DNA of 64,000 nt from Lachnospiraceae bacterium UBA4631. GTDB lineage: Bacteria > Bacillota > Clostridia > Lachnospirales > Lachnospiraceae. This document shows positions 42,719 to 52,172 of the stretch, piece by piece. The notes beneath the pieces are model-generated. The model was not told the DNA's origin. It was given only the letters and a program-made list of their open reading frames with translations, and made no database searches. The first letter of the stretch is position 1. Every line of letters begins with the position of its first letter. The position numbers and the translations under genes were made by a program. Where the stretch lies: the NCBI GenBank assembly GCA_002406015.1, contig DHMX01000023.1, forward strand, positions 1-64,000. The letters are read 5' to 3'.

Positions 42719-44422
42719 ATGGCAGAATATTTATCACCAGGGGTATATGTAGAAGAATTTGACAATTCCCCACGTTCAATCGAAGGAGTAGGAACTTCAA
42801 CTGCAGGCTTTATCGGTCTGGCAGAAAAAGGTGCAACCGTTGGAGCACCTGTATTAGTAACCAGTATGAAGAATTTTACCAGAATCTTCGGAGGAGCTTT
42901 GAATGAGTTCGATTACGGAGAGTATCGGTATCTTGCAAACAGTGTAGAGCAGTTCTTTGTAAATGGAGGAACCCGCTGCTATGTTACCAGAGTAATTCCT
43001 GAGGATGCAAAAAAGGCAACCGTTAAGAAGGGAATCTTAACCGTAACAGCAGTAAATGAAGGTAAGTGGGGTAATCGGATTCAGATTACATTGACAAGCG
43101 TAACCAAGAGAAAGATGCAGATTCTCGGTAAGAACGGTGACAGCTATGTAGCTAAGACCGTAGAAGGCTTCCGCGAGGGAGACTTAGTTACCGTAGATGG
43201 CGAGTACAACCGGATTGCAAATATTTATGACAATACCGTTATCTTTGAAAAGCCATTTAAGAAGGATGTAGTAGATACTGCAATTGTTCCAAAGACTTTA
43301 TTATATCTGGTTGAGACCAATATCAGTGTCCGGTATAACGAAGAAGTAGAGAACTACGCAGGAGTCAGCTTCAATACTGCAAATCCAAACTACATCGGAT
43401 ATAAGATGGCAAACAGTGAAATCGTAAAGGTTGAGGTTGCACCGGCAAAGGATTTGATGAATCCGGTAGAGCTGATTCTCGGAAAAGGAAATGCCAGCGG
43501 AATGTTCCTGCTGGATGGCGGAAGCAACGGAAGCATCAGCAAGATTAACGCAGCTACCTTTATCGGAGTAGATAACGGACCGGGAGCAAGAACCGGACTG
43601 GCAGCATTCGTAGAGAATACAAGCGTCAGCATGTTAGCAATTCCGGGAGTTACCATACCGGAGGTAATCGTAGCACTGGTAGCACAGTGTGAGAATCTTA
43701 AGAACCGTATGGCAGTTATTGATATGCCAAAGGATATGTTCAAGACTAAGGACTTGTTGGAATATCGTGAAATGATTGACAGCAGCTATGCAGCTATGTA
43801 TCATCCATGGATTCAGGTATTGGATCGTGCAACCGGACAGAGTGACTACATTCCACCTTCAGGTGCTGTACTGGGTGTATATTCCAGAAATGATATGTCT
43901 CGTGGCGTACATAAGGCACCGGCAAATGAAACCGTATTCTGTACCGGCTTAAAGACCAACTACACCAGTGCAGAGCAGGATATTCTGAATCCAGCAGGTA
44001 TCAATCTGATTCGTGCATTGCCTGGTCAGGGAATCCGCGTATGGGGTGCCAGAACCGCAAGCAGCAACAGTCAGTTCAGATATGTAAACGTCAGACGGTT
44101 ATTTATCTATGTGGAAGAAAGTATTAAGGCAAATACCAACTGGGTTGTATTTGAACCAAATGATGTAAATCTGTGGCAGAGAGTACAGATGACCATCAGC
44201 AATTTCTTAGACAATATGTGGAGAACCGGTATGCTGGCAGGAACCTCTTCCAGCGAGGCATACTTCGTAGAGATTGGTACTTCAACCATGTCAAAGGATG
44301 ACATTGCAAACGGACGATTAATCTGTAATGTCGGTATTGCACCATCTAAGCCGGCAGAATTTGTAATCTTCCGCGTAACGCAGCATACAGCAAGTGCTGG
44401 CGGTGAAGGCGGCGAAGAATAA
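42719..44422 (+). CDS. Phage tail sheath-family protein (CIS sheath)
   Basis: 567 residues. The N-terminus YLSPGVYVEEFDNSPRSIEG and GFIGLAEKG are classic for tail sheath proteins of myophages and CIS; the C-terminal part contains QGIRVWGARTASSN, then FRYVNVRRLFIYVEESIKA and ANGRLICNVGIAPSKPAEFV, the usual conserved core. It forms the contractile outer tube that drives the spike. Only one sheath gene is seen, whereas some Afp/PVC-type clusters have three. Strong AAGGAG ribosome site. Confidence 0.96.
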   Translation: MAEYLSPGVYVEEFDNSPRSIEGVGTSTAGFIGLAEKGATVGAPVLVTSMKNFTRIFGGALNEFDYGEYRYLANSVEQFFVNGGTRCYVTRVIPEDAKKATVKKGILTVTAVNEGKWGNRIQITLTSVTKRKMQILGKNGDSYVAKTVEGFREGDLVTVDGEYNRIANIYDNTVIFEKPFKKDVVDTAIVPKTLLYLVETNISVRYNEEVENYAGVSFNTANPNYIGYKMANSEIVKVEVAPAKDLMNPVELILGKGNASGMFLLDGGSNGSISKINAATFIGVDNGPGARTGLAAFVENTSVSMLAIPGVTIPEVIVALVAQCENLKNRMAVIDMPKDMFKTKDLLEYREMIDSSYAAMYHPWIQVLDRATGQSDYIPPSGAVLGVYSRNDMSRGVHKAPANETVFCTGLKTNYTSAEQDILNPAGINLIRALPGQGIRVWGARTASSNSQFRYVNVRRLFIYVEESIKANTNWVVFEPNDVNLWQRVQMTISNFLDNMWRTGMLAGTSSSEAYFVEIGTSTMSKDDIANGRLICNVGIAPSKPAEFVIFRVTQHTASAGGEGGEE

Positions 44423-44447
44423 ATAACAGGAAAAGGAGTAGAGAACT

Positions 44448-44951
44448 ATGGCAGTATCAGCATACGATAATGGAAGTGGATTGGCATATCCATTAACTAA
44501 AATGAACTTCTATGTCCATATTGATGGCGTAGACGGAGCAAATGCAGCATTTAGTGAAGTGACCGGAATAGAAGCATCTGTAGATGTGATTGAATTTCGT
44601 CAGGGTAATGCAAACAGTCTGGCACCGGTAAAGCTGCCGGGACTGGTAAAGCATGGAAATGTAACCCTGAAAATGGGATATACATTGGATAACGGCTTTA
44701 AGACATGGTTACGTGAGTGTGTAAGTGAAGTTCGGGGACCAATGCCAAGATATAATGTCCAGATTGAAATGATTGACATTAACAGCGGAGCTCCTCAGAC
44801 AAAGGTGGCTAGTGTTACCGGAGCAAGAGTGTGGATGTTGACAAATGCATGGGTAGCAAAGTATACAGCACCGGACTTAAATGCATTGCAGAGTGAAGTA
44901 GCAATTGAGACCTTGGAATTGGCATATGAAGAATTAATTATACCAAACTAA
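44448..44951 (+). CDS. T4 gp19-like tail tube protein (inner tube)
   Basis: 167 residues. The sequence FYVHIDGVDGANAAFSEVTG, then VIEFRQGNAN, KLPGLVKHGNVTLKMGYT and the C-terminal AIETLELAYEEL are typical of gp19/Hcp-like tube subunits of CIS (Pvc1/Afp1). It builds the rigid inner tube that carries cargo. It follows the sheath gene by 25 bases, the usual order. Confidence 0.95.
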   Translation: MAVSAYDNGSGLAYPLTKMNFYVHIDGVDGANAAFSEVTGIEASVDVIEFRQGNANSLAPVKLPGLVKHGNVTLKMGYTLDNGFKTWLRECVSEVRGPMPRYNVQIEMIDINSGAPQTKVASVTGARVWMLTNAWVAKYTAPDLNALQSEVAIETLELAYEELIIPN

Positions 44952-45055
44952 TAGGCAGATTGCTGAAACAGAAACTATAGTATGTGGCAGAATCCGGCAG
45001 CGAAAGGTTGCTGCCGGGCTATGCCCATAATGAGAACAAGGACAAGGAGCGACAT

Positions 45056-45418
45056 ATGGAGATTGAATTTGATTTTACATTACCAAAAGGATATGTGGAT
45101 AGTAATGGTGAGGTACATAGAAGGGGAAAGATGAGACTGGCAACCGCAGGTGATGAGATTAGTGCAACCAGAGACCCGCGTGTGCTGAGTAACCCGTCTT
45201 ATCTGACCATTGCCATCCTGGGTAAGGTAGTCACAGAGCTGGAAGGAATGCCTATGGTTTCCGCAAATATCATTGAACGGTTATTTACGGCAGATTTGGC
45301 ATTCTTACAGGATATGTATCAGAGAATCAATGATGTGGAGCCGCCGGTGGTTCATGCGGTATGTCCGAAATGCGGGGAGGAATTTGACATTCCCGTAAAT
45401 TTTACCGAGGAGGGATAA
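45056..45418 (+). CDS. Small CIS tail-assembly protein with one CxxC knuckle
   Basis: 120 residues from the ATG at 45056 (AAGGAG six bases upstream). It starts MEIEFDFTLPKGYVDSNGEV, includes TIAILGKVVTELEGM and ends with CPKCGEEFDIPVNFT. Such ~110-130 residue proteins are found right after the tube gene in eCIS clusters and in the position of phage tail-assembly chaperones. Only one CxxC pair is present, so metal binding would need dimerisation. Confidence 0.75.
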   Translation: MEIEFDFTLPKGYVDSNGEVHRRGKMRLATAGDEISATRDPRVLSNPSYLTIAILGKVVTELEGMPMVSANIIERLFTADLAFLQDMYQRINDVEPPVVHAVCPKCGEEFDIPVNFTEEG

Positions 45419-45429
45419 GGCTGTATCCG

Positions 45430-45621
45430 GTGGAGGATATGTATCAGGAATTGTCCTTTATATCCTATTATTTTCATTGGGGAAGCTCTGAGGTCTTGCA
45501 GCTCGACCATGCCAGCCGCAGAAAGTGGTGTCAGGAAATATCAGAGATTCACAAACGGATTAATCCCTCGAAGCAGGAGCATGAAAAAAGCATCCTAGAT
45601 ATGCAGCCAACCAGACGTTAG
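45430..45621 (+). CDS. DUF6760-like small CIS protein
   Basis: 63 residues starting GTG at 45430 (GAGGGATAAGG just upstream; an in-frame ATG lies three codons later). The core MYQELSFISYYFHWGSSEVL with HASRRKWCQEISEIHKRIN matches the short DUF6760-type proteins that follow the tail-assembly protein in eCIS operons. Its job is not known; placement suggests an assembly chaperone partner. Confidence 0.7.
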   Translation: MEDMYQELSFISYYFHWGSSEVLQLDHASRRKWCQEISEIHKRINPSKQEHEKSILDMQPTRR

Positions 45622-45637
45622 GAGGTGAAAGCGGAAT

Positions 45638-47119
45638 ATGGGAGATAATGATAACACATTTGAAGTAAAGAACCGGGATAACTATTCGTTAGTCAGAAAC
45701 ACAGGGTCCCATCCGGTAATCGGATATTCCTTTATGCTTCGGGTAGAAGGAGTCTATGACCTTCCTTGCCGGGCAGTCCGGGGATTTCAGAAAGAAAATG
45801 AATTTGAATATATTCAGGAAGGCGGTATGAATGATTACGTTCATATTAAGCGAAAGCCCATATCCAAGCCTTTTACGTTCAAGGTAGAACGATATGTAGG
45901 GATAGATTTGATAGACCCGCTTCCGTTAGGGAGTGAGCCGGTACTTCCGATTATTCTGTTTGTCAATGCCTGTGCATTTCCAAGTCTGAAGCCGGTACGC
46001 ACCTATACTTTTAGCGGATGTACCGTCATCGCAAAGGATTATGGGGAATTGGACGCAGAAAAAAGCGGTCTGGTGGTAGAAACCACCACAATTGCTTATC
46101 GGGAAATGGTTTGCGTTGCAGTTCCAACCGATACGCTAAATCTTGGCGAGAACGGCATGAATAAAGTGACCTCCAAGGCAAGCGGAGGAAATTCTGCGGT
46201 TATCGGTTATGCAGAAAGACCGGCACAGGAAAAGAAGACAACCAATCGAAAAGAAAGTAAGATAAAGGCTGCAACGGAAAAGACATGGAGTAAGAGTAAG
46301 CCCCAAAATGCAGTGGCTGCTAAACCTGCCAAGGAGAAAACCGATACATTGGAGAGCAGGAAGGAAGCCGCCGCAGAAGAAAGATGGAGCAAAAAGAATC
46401 ATGTAAAACTTCCTCCGGTATCTGAGTTGAGATTGAGCCAGAATACATTAGCAAGGAAAAAGAAGGAAGCCGCAGCAAATACATGGAAGAAGAAGTCCCA
46501 TGCAAAGCTGTTAGAACAACCGGGTGTATATGTAAACCGTTCCTTTATGCAGAAATGGCTGGATATTCTTATGGGAAGGAAGAAAAAGAAGCCGGGTAAG
46601 CAGGATAGTTCGGAATATGTTAAGAAACCGCAAAGGGAAGGCGAGCCGGGATATAGTCGCCCGGAAATGGTGAAAAAGGCAGAGAATAGTAAATGGAGTA
46701 AACAAACCCATGCAGTACTGCCGAAAAAGGAAGCGGTAAAGACCGAGTCCTTACAGGGTAAGAAAACCTCCGCAGAGAGCAGCACATGGAGTAAAAAGAC
46801 CCATGCAGTATTGCCGAAAAAGGAAACGGTAAAGACCGAATCCTTACAGGGCAGGAAAACCTCGGCAGAGAGCAACACATGGAGTAAAAAGACCCATGCA
46901 GTATTGCCGGAAAAGGAAACGGCAAAGACCGAATCCTTACAGGGCAGGAAAACCTCGGCAGAGAAAAATACATGGGATAACAAGTCAAACGCAAAGATTC
47001 CGGAGACAAAGAGCTTATCCGGAATGATTGAGTTCAGCTCCAAGAATACATGGCCAAAGAAGAGCTATGCAGTAACCATACAAAAGAAGCTGAAAGAAGA
47101 GAAAGAAAGCAAGAAGTAA
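45638..47119 (+). CDS. Tail-tube-like protein with long basic WxKKxHA repeat tail
   Basis: 493 residues. The first ~165 residues resemble the tube fold (GYSFMLRVEGVYDLPCRAVRG, then GSEPVLPIILFVNA and YTFSGCTVIAKDYGELDAEK). From about residue 200 the protein is a lysine-rich, probably disordered tail with eight copies of a short motif of the type (T/R/K)WxKK(T/S/N)HAxL, at W codons near 46287, 46386, 46482, 46692, 46788, 46881, 46974 and 47052. The last three full units, about 31 residues each with KTESLQGRKTSAES spacers, are nearly identical at DNA level. It may be a tube initiator with a sticky or cargo-binding tail. Confidence 0.72.
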   Translation: MGDNDNTFEVKNRDNYSLVRNTGSHPVIGYSFMLRVEGVYDLPCRAVRGFQKENEFEYIQEGGMNDYVHIKRKPISKPFTFKVERYVGIDLIDPLPLGSEPVLPIILFVNACAFPSLKPVRTYTFSGCTVIAKDYGELDAEKSGLVVETTTIAYREMVCVAVPTDTLNLGENGMNKVTSKASGGNSAVIGYAERPAQEKKTTNRKESKIKAATEKTWSKSKPQNAVAAKPAKEKTDTLESRKEAAAEERWSKKNHVKLPPVSELRLSQNTLARKKKEAAANTWKKKSHAKLLEQPGVYVNRSFMQKWLDILMGRKKKKPGKQDSSEYVKKPQREGEPGYSRPEMVKKAENSKWSKQTHAVLPKKEAVKTESLQGKKTSAESSTWSKKTHAVLPKKETVKTESLQGRKTSAESNTWSKKTHAVLPEKETAKTESLQGRKTSAEKNTWDNKSNAKIPETKSLSGMIEFSSKNTWPKKSYAVTIQKKLKEEKESKK

Positions 47120-47173
47120 AAAGCAGGAAACAGAGAGCAAGAAACAGAGAGCAGGAAGTAGGGAGAGAGAAAT

Positions 47174-49234
47174 ATGCTTACGGTAAAACCTCCAATTGCA
47201 TTAGTGAGTACCAGACCGTTGACGCAAGGCTATGAAAGCTTTGAACAAAGAATCTTGGGGAATTACCAACTGCTGCAGACCAGCTTGGAGCCGGAGGATT
47301 TCCTGCATCTGGTAACAGCACCGCCGGAAATCTATTTTGGAGAGGGCGGCATGACACAATTAGTTGAAAATATGAACGTACAGCAGAACCAGAATATGAA
47401 GCTGTCGATGATTAACAATATGATTAACCGAATTGTGCTGGCACAATCAGACACAATAACCTATCAGGATAAGGTATTTATATCCGGCATGATGCGAAAA
47501 CTGGGAATCCATCGGATTCAGGAGTTCATGCAGGAAATACACCGCTTAAAGGAAGAGACAAATAATACACGCGAGCTGCTTCATATCTATACGGAGCATT
47601 CAGACACCTTAAAAGAAATGACATTGCAGTACCGACAAGAGGTTAAAGAGGATACCGGAACGAAAGAGGAAGCGGAAGCAGAAGAACAGGCAGCAGAAAA
47701 CCATTTGTATCAGACCATTCTGAATCGTTTGCAGACTGAAAAGGTATATCAGGAAATGAAATCCTTTACCTCGGTGTATCCGGGAAATGATACCTATATC
47801 CGCAAGGAGGAAATGCAGCTTAGCGAACAGAACCGGTTATTACAGCAAATGCACCTACAGCAGCTTCAGAATGTTACACACATGGAGCAGCAGCCATTGG
47901 TATATCAGCATGTGAATACCTATGAATATGAACCGGAGGAGACTGCTCCCGGACAAACCGGTATGACAACCCGGTTGGTACAGGCTGTTTTATATGATAT
48001 TGTAGACCGCGTCTATAACCTGCGGATGCCGCAGCTTATCAAAAAGAAGGATACATGGTATCAACTGAATCAGACCTTTTATCAGATTGCAGGAGATACG
48101 CTGGAACGGTTTCAGGAAAATTACAGCACACAAATGGTACATGCAGACGAAGTAAATAATTACATGGAGCAGGTACAAAACCAGCAGAATCAAGAGATTC
48201 TTGGGTTAAAGCAGTTGATTACCTACGCAGAGCAGACAAAGCAGATAAACGAATGGCAGGAGGGAGATTCCGTAACGGTTCAGAATCAATATCTCCGGCA
48301 GAACATGAGAGAGGAACAGCACATAAGCCGGTCCGAGCAGCAGGGAGATACCGAGAATCTCACATGGAATACAGAAAATGTAACCGAGGAGCAGAGGGTT
48401 TATCAGGATAACCGGACACAGATAGAGCAGGAGCTAAAGAGAATTAACCAACAAAACATAGAAAATCAGAAAAAGGTTGCCCAGATATTAGAACAGACCC
48501 ATGTTATCACGCCCCGGACTCCGGACCGGAAGAAAATGATGCAGCAGGGCTTGCGGGCATTGGAGCATCCGCAGGAAGCATTAATGGAATATCATCAGGT
48601 TCTGCAGCAGGAGACCACCGAGCAGACACAGGTAACAGAGGCTTATAATCAATTGCTGACACCGGAAACCCGCGAGATTTTCAAGATTCTGGAGCGATAC
48701 CGTAAGAATCCGGAGCAAGTGGTACAGCAGGGCTTGGTAAGAGAACAGGCAGACGGACAATTGATGGCAGACTTAGTCTATCAGGAGCATCAGACAACGG
48801 TTTTACAACAAGGGGAACCGCAGATACAAATAAACGAACCAACCGAGTATATACAGAAGCAGGTAAAAGAGGAATGGCTTCAGCCACAGGAATACCGCGA
48901 GCTTCATCAGGAATTACCGCAGGTCTGGGAAACAATCGACCTTGTGCATAAGGAGCAGACCAATCATCTGGATGAAGAGGTTGTGGAGGAGCTGTTAGAG
49001 CAGAATCGCACCCTGCGGCAGAATACAGTTCAGAAGGAACAGCTTCTGACAACCGAACATATAGAAGAGATTCAGACGCAGACCATTCATCATCAGACAA
49101 TAGAAACCTCAGCGGCAGATATTGAAAAAATGATACAGCAGGGAATGCGAAATCAGGTAGCAGAGCTATCGGATCAGGTATACAATCGTCTGGAAAGACG
49201 CTTGGGAAATGAACGGATGCGAAGGGGACGATAA
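47174..49234 (+). CDS. Gln/Glu-rich coiled-coil protein, candidate tape measure
   Basis: 686 residues. The N-terminal ~60 residues form a short globular part (LTVKPPIALVSTRPLTQGYE, then EPEDFLHLVTAPPEIYFGEG). The rest is helical and very rich in Gln and Glu (QEILGLKQLITYAEQTKQIN), with no membrane-like segments. Its location, after the assembly chaperone-type genes and before the baseplate genes, is where contractile phages keep the tape measure gene, and no other candidate is in the window. The lack of hydrophobic segments is atypical, so the assignment is inference. Confidence 0.5.
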   Translation: MLTVKPPIALVSTRPLTQGYESFEQRILGNYQLLQTSLEPEDFLHLVTAPPEIYFGEGGMTQLVENMNVQQNQNMKLSMINNMINRIVLAQSDTITYQDKVFISGMMRKLGIHRIQEFMQEIHRLKEETNNTRELLHIYTEHSDTLKEMTLQYRQEVKEDTGTKEEAEAEEQAAENHLYQTILNRLQTEKVYQEMKSFTSVYPGNDTYIRKEEMQLSEQNRLLQQMHLQQLQNVTHMEQQPLVYQHVNTYEYEPEETAPGQTGMTTRLVQAVLYDIVDRVYNLRMPQLIKKKDTWYQLNQTFYQIAGDTLERFQENYSTQMVHADEVNNYMEQVQNQQNQEILGLKQLITYAEQTKQINEWQEGDSVTVQNQYLRQNMREEQHISRSEQQGDTENLTWNTENVTEEQRVYQDNRTQIEQELKRINQQNIENQKKVAQILEQTHVITPRTPDRKKMMQQGLRALEHPQEALMEYHQVLQQETTEQTQVTEAYNQLLTPETREIFKILERYRKNPEQVVQQGLVREQADGQLMADLVYQEHQTTVLQQGEPQIQINEPTEYIQKQVKEEWLQPQEYRELHQELPQVWETIDLVHKEQTNHLDEEVVEELLEQNRTLRQNTVQKEQLLTTEHIEEIQTQTIHHQTIETSAADIEKMIQQGMRNQVAELSDQVYNRLERRLGNERMRRGR

Positions 49235-49303
49235 TCACAGACGATAGCCACAGATGATAACCAAAGACATCCGTATGATTAAACGAACAGGAGGTGGAAA
49301 CAT

Positions 49304-50104
49304 ATGTCAGTCGGTTCCGCATTAAAAGGGAATATTACAGGTGCATTGGGAAATATTGAAAGAGCAATGATAATGTTTCCACAGGAAACAAACGGACCAG
49401 TTGAGCTGGAGGAAGGCGGTGCGGCAGGAAGCAGTCAGGCACTTGCTCTGGCATCGCAGAAGCTAAACAGCAATGGGCTTGGGAAAAAACTCAGTGCATG
49501 GGATGCCAGCATCCGGAAAAAGACACAGGGAAACTTAACCGGAATGATTTATATGGTTCAGTTTAATCCGTCTACCATTCATATTCATGCCGTAGGAGGC
49601 GGAATGTTTGCAGTCACGAACTATGGCGGAAATCATCCCGGTGCAAACTTTCAGGGGTTAAATGCACGAATTGATGTATCCATGAAGCTGATTCTGGATG
49701 CGGTAAATAACAAAGAAGCATTCGGACAGGACAAATTAATTCCTGAGCCGGTAGAGGTTGTTAAGGGAATCGCAGCCGGAGTTGCTACCGCATCCGGTAA
49801 GAATTACAGTGTTTTGCAGCAGGTAGAAGGCTTTCATGCCGCAATGCGGGTAACGGATTACACCAATGTGAAATTCATATGGGGCAAATCTGTGTTAGAA
49901 GGCGGTCTGACGCGGGTAAATTCCAGATATACCATGTTCAGTCCAACCGGCAATCCGATACGGGCAGAGCTGGATATTACCATTACCTGTCTGGGTGAAG
50001 CGGTAAAGAAATGGCAGGAAGCCTATGAGAAGGAATTTGCAGATAAGCAATATATGACAACACAGAAGGTTTCACAGACGGTAAGCAGTCTGGTTAACTT
50101 ATAG
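49304..50104 (+). CDS. CIS tube/baseplate adaptor protein (Pvc7/Afp7-like) copy 1
   Basis: 266 residues; AGGAGG ribosome site. The motif IYMVQFNPSTIHIHAVGG and the C-terminal VNSRYTMFSPTGNPIRAELD followed by ITCLGEAVKK are diagnostic for CIS_tube-type proteins, which join the inner tube to the baseplate hub in PVC/Afp. A C-terminal LysM domain, present in several relatives, is absent here. A second, divergent copy follows 17 bases later. Confidence 0.85.
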   Translation: MSVGSALKGNITGALGNIERAMIMFPQETNGPVELEEGGAAGSSQALALASQKLNSNGLGKKLSAWDASIRKKTQGNLTGMIYMVQFNPSTIHIHAVGGGMFAVTNYGGNHPGANFQGLNARIDVSMKLILDAVNNKEAFGQDKLIPEPVEVVKGIAAGVATASGKNYSVLQQVEGFHAAMRVTDYTNVKFIWGKSVLEGGLTRVNSRYTMFSPTGNPIRAELDITITCLGEAVKKWQEAYEKEFADKQYMTTQKVSQTVSSLVNL

Positions 50105-50121
50105 CGGAGGAGCAGAGGCGT

Positions 50122-50997
50122 ATGGCAAATGTATTAAAAGGGGCAGCCGGAAGTCTGACCGGAAGAATTGAAAAGGGATATTTGCTGATTAAACGTCCGG
50201 TTACGTTGCCGGAAGAGCCGACTGCTACGGTAATGCCGCAGGCAAGCAGTAAAACAGGCGGAAAGCTTGACAGTATGAAGCAGACCTTATCGTCAGCCAA
50301 GCAGGCAGCAGGGAAGAAGCTGGATGCGGCAGCCGATGCCTTAAAGGGAGTGTCAAAGCAGATACTAAAAAACTCAGGTGAGTATGTTCCGATTCAGCTA
50401 CAGTATAACCCTTCCAGCATACAGCTTCATACCATGAAGGGTGAGATTTTGAATCGAAGCTCCGGCGGAGCCAGTGAAAATATGTTCCAACAGTGGACCG
50501 TACCGGTACAGAGTACCATGTCGGTAGAGTTTATTTTTGATGATATGAATATCATGGATGCCTTTAATCTGGAAAACATTGTAAGCGTATCCGGTGTGCG
50601 GGATTTGGGCAAACAGTTATATACCTCAAGGGGAAATTCGGAAGGCTTCACCGTACGCCCACTGGTAGAGGCAATCGTGGGAGCAATGGCAGCAGCGGAA
50701 AGCCGTCAGGTAATATTTGTCTGGAACCGGATGGCATTTGACGGAGCGTTGGTAGGTGTAAATACCGCATATACCATGTTTAACCGGAAGGGTGAGCCGA
50801 TTCGGGCAAGAGTCGGAATACAGATATTCCAGCAGAATGTATCAAAGAAGCAAGAAGGAGAGACTCAGATAGAAGTAAAGCATAATATCGAATATTGGGA
50901 AAAAGCATATGACAACCTCTTTACCAGTAATTATCTGGGCGGCGGAAGCAATGCATTGGAGCATATTAACAAGGCAAGTAATCTGATTAACTTATAG
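50122..50997 (+). CDS. CIS tube/baseplate adaptor protein (Pvc7/Afp7-like) copy 2
   Basis: 291 residues. Equivalent motifs to copy 1: PIQLQYNPSSIQLHTMKGE and AYTMFNRKGEPIRARVGIQI. An N-terminal Ala/Ser/Gly/Lys-rich segment (about 30-75) is additional. The two adjacent copies are clearly paralogous but well diverged, so the duplication is old and they likely have distinct places in the baseplate ring. Confidence 0.82.
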   Translation: MANVLKGAAGSLTGRIEKGYLLIKRPVTLPEEPTATVMPQASSKTGGKLDSMKQTLSSAKQAAGKKLDAAADALKGVSKQILKNSGEYVPIQLQYNPSSIQLHTMKGEILNRSSGGASENMFQQWTVPVQSTMSVEFIFDDMNIMDAFNLENIVSVSGVRDLGKQLYTSRGNSEGFTVRPLVEAIVGAMAAAESRQVIFVWNRMAFDGALVGVNTAYTMFNRKGEPIRARVGIQIFQQNVSKKQEGETQIEVKHNIEYWEKAYDNLFTSNYLGGGSNALEHINKASNLINL

Positions 50998-51011
50998 TAG
51001 AGGAACAGACT

Positions 51012-52151
51012 ATGGCAACTATGGATTTTGATTCGTTGAAAACCAAATATAAGGGCTTCCAGACACCGGTAGCGGTAGTTAAGGTCAATAACCGGATGGT
51101 GATTGACAAGAAATCTCCGTTTCAAATCTCGAATATAGAGGTTGACCTGACCTGTGGATATGAAGCCTCTATTGCCTCTTTTGAAATATACGGTGCCTAT
51201 AATTCTGTAAAGGCACAGTTTGAAACCGAAGAGATTCAGAAGTACATCTATCTGGGGTCAAAGGTAGAAATCTATATGGGATACGGAGAAAAGGCAAAGC
51301 TGATATTTATAGGTCTGATTGCAAAGGTATCCTATCAGATGCGGGAAGACGATATACCATGCATTCAGGTGACGGCAATGGATGCCAAGAGCATTATGAT
51401 GGCAGGAAATTACAGCCGTCAGCTAAAGGCAACACAATTTACGGAAGCCGCCAAGGAAATACTGATGCGTGCTCCTTATGCCAGATTGCAGTCCATGGGT
51501 ATCATTAAGAACATACAGGTGTCACAGCCGATTCTGACACCTTCGGTTGGAGATACTGCTTCTGCCCAGACAATTGAAATGGTGGCAGAGAGTGATTATG
51601 AATTTCTGGTGAAGCTGGCAAAGAAGAATAATTATGAGTTTTTCTGCGAATGCGGAGATATTATTTTCCGAAAGGCGAAGTCCGTACAGATGCCGTTGTT
51701 TACACTGACACCGGCAATGGGAATCTATAATTTTGAAGTAGAATATGATATTACCGGACTGGCAGAGACCATCTATGCAAGAAGTACAGACCCTTCAAAG
51801 GCAAAGGTAATCGAATCCAAAGGAAAGTTCTCCAATAAGATTTCCTTGGGAAATAAAGCAAAGCCGTTGATTAAGGGTTCTGAGCGGGTCTACATAGACC
51901 CTACGATTTCCAGCAAGGAGGAGGCACAGGACCGGGTAAACAGTCTGATGGAGGATATGTCGTTCCGGTACGGCACCCTGACCTGTGATATGGTAGGGCT
52001 GCCTGAAATGAAGCCGGGATATTTTCTGGATATGCAGTGTATGGGAGAAGGACCGTCCAACGTCTTTTATATGGTAGGCGTTCATCACTCCATGCGGGGG
52101 TCCGGCGGCTATAGTATGAGAATTACAGGAAAGACCAATGCAATGCTGTAA
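51012..52151 (+). CDS. Phage late control D / VgrG N-terminal-like hub protein
   Basis: 379 residues. Typical gpD-type motifs: YIYLGSKVEIYMGYGEKAKL, LIFIGLIAKVSYQ, then ESDYEFLVKLAKKNNYEFFC and GSGGYSMRI. Proteins of this kind (gp27, Pvc8) make the trimeric hub under the tube. It is followed by its gpV-type partner after 21 bases; together they correspond to a split VgrG. Confidence 0.9.
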   Translation: MATMDFDSLKTKYKGFQTPVAVVKVNNRMVIDKKSPFQISNIEVDLTCGYEASIASFEIYGAYNSVKAQFETEEIQKYIYLGSKVEIYMGYGEKAKLIFIGLIAKVSYQMREDDIPCIQVTAMDAKSIMMAGNYSRQLKATQFTEAAKEILMRAPYARLQSMGIIKNIQVSQPILTPSVGDTASAQTIEMVAESDYEFLVKLAKKNNYEFFCECGDIIFRKAKSVQMPLFTLTPAMGIYNFEVEYDITGLAETIYARSTDPSKAKVIESKGKFSNKISLGNKAKPLIKGSERVYIDPTISSKEEAQDRVNSLMEDMSFRYGTLTCDMVGLPEMKPGYFLDMQCMGEGPSNVFYMVGVHHSMRGSGGYSMRITGKTNAML

Positions 52152-52172
52152 GCAGGATAGGAGAGTATAACT

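Noticed and set aside
46680..46980. Repeats resembling a CRISPR array
   Set aside because: The ~93-bp units are in-frame protein repeats without separate spacers.
46399..47043. Long minus-strand open frame opposite the WxKKxHA repeats
   Set aside because: It mirrors the repetitive plus-strand gene, has no ribosome site, and its hydrophobic repeats are the complement of the lysine-rich units.
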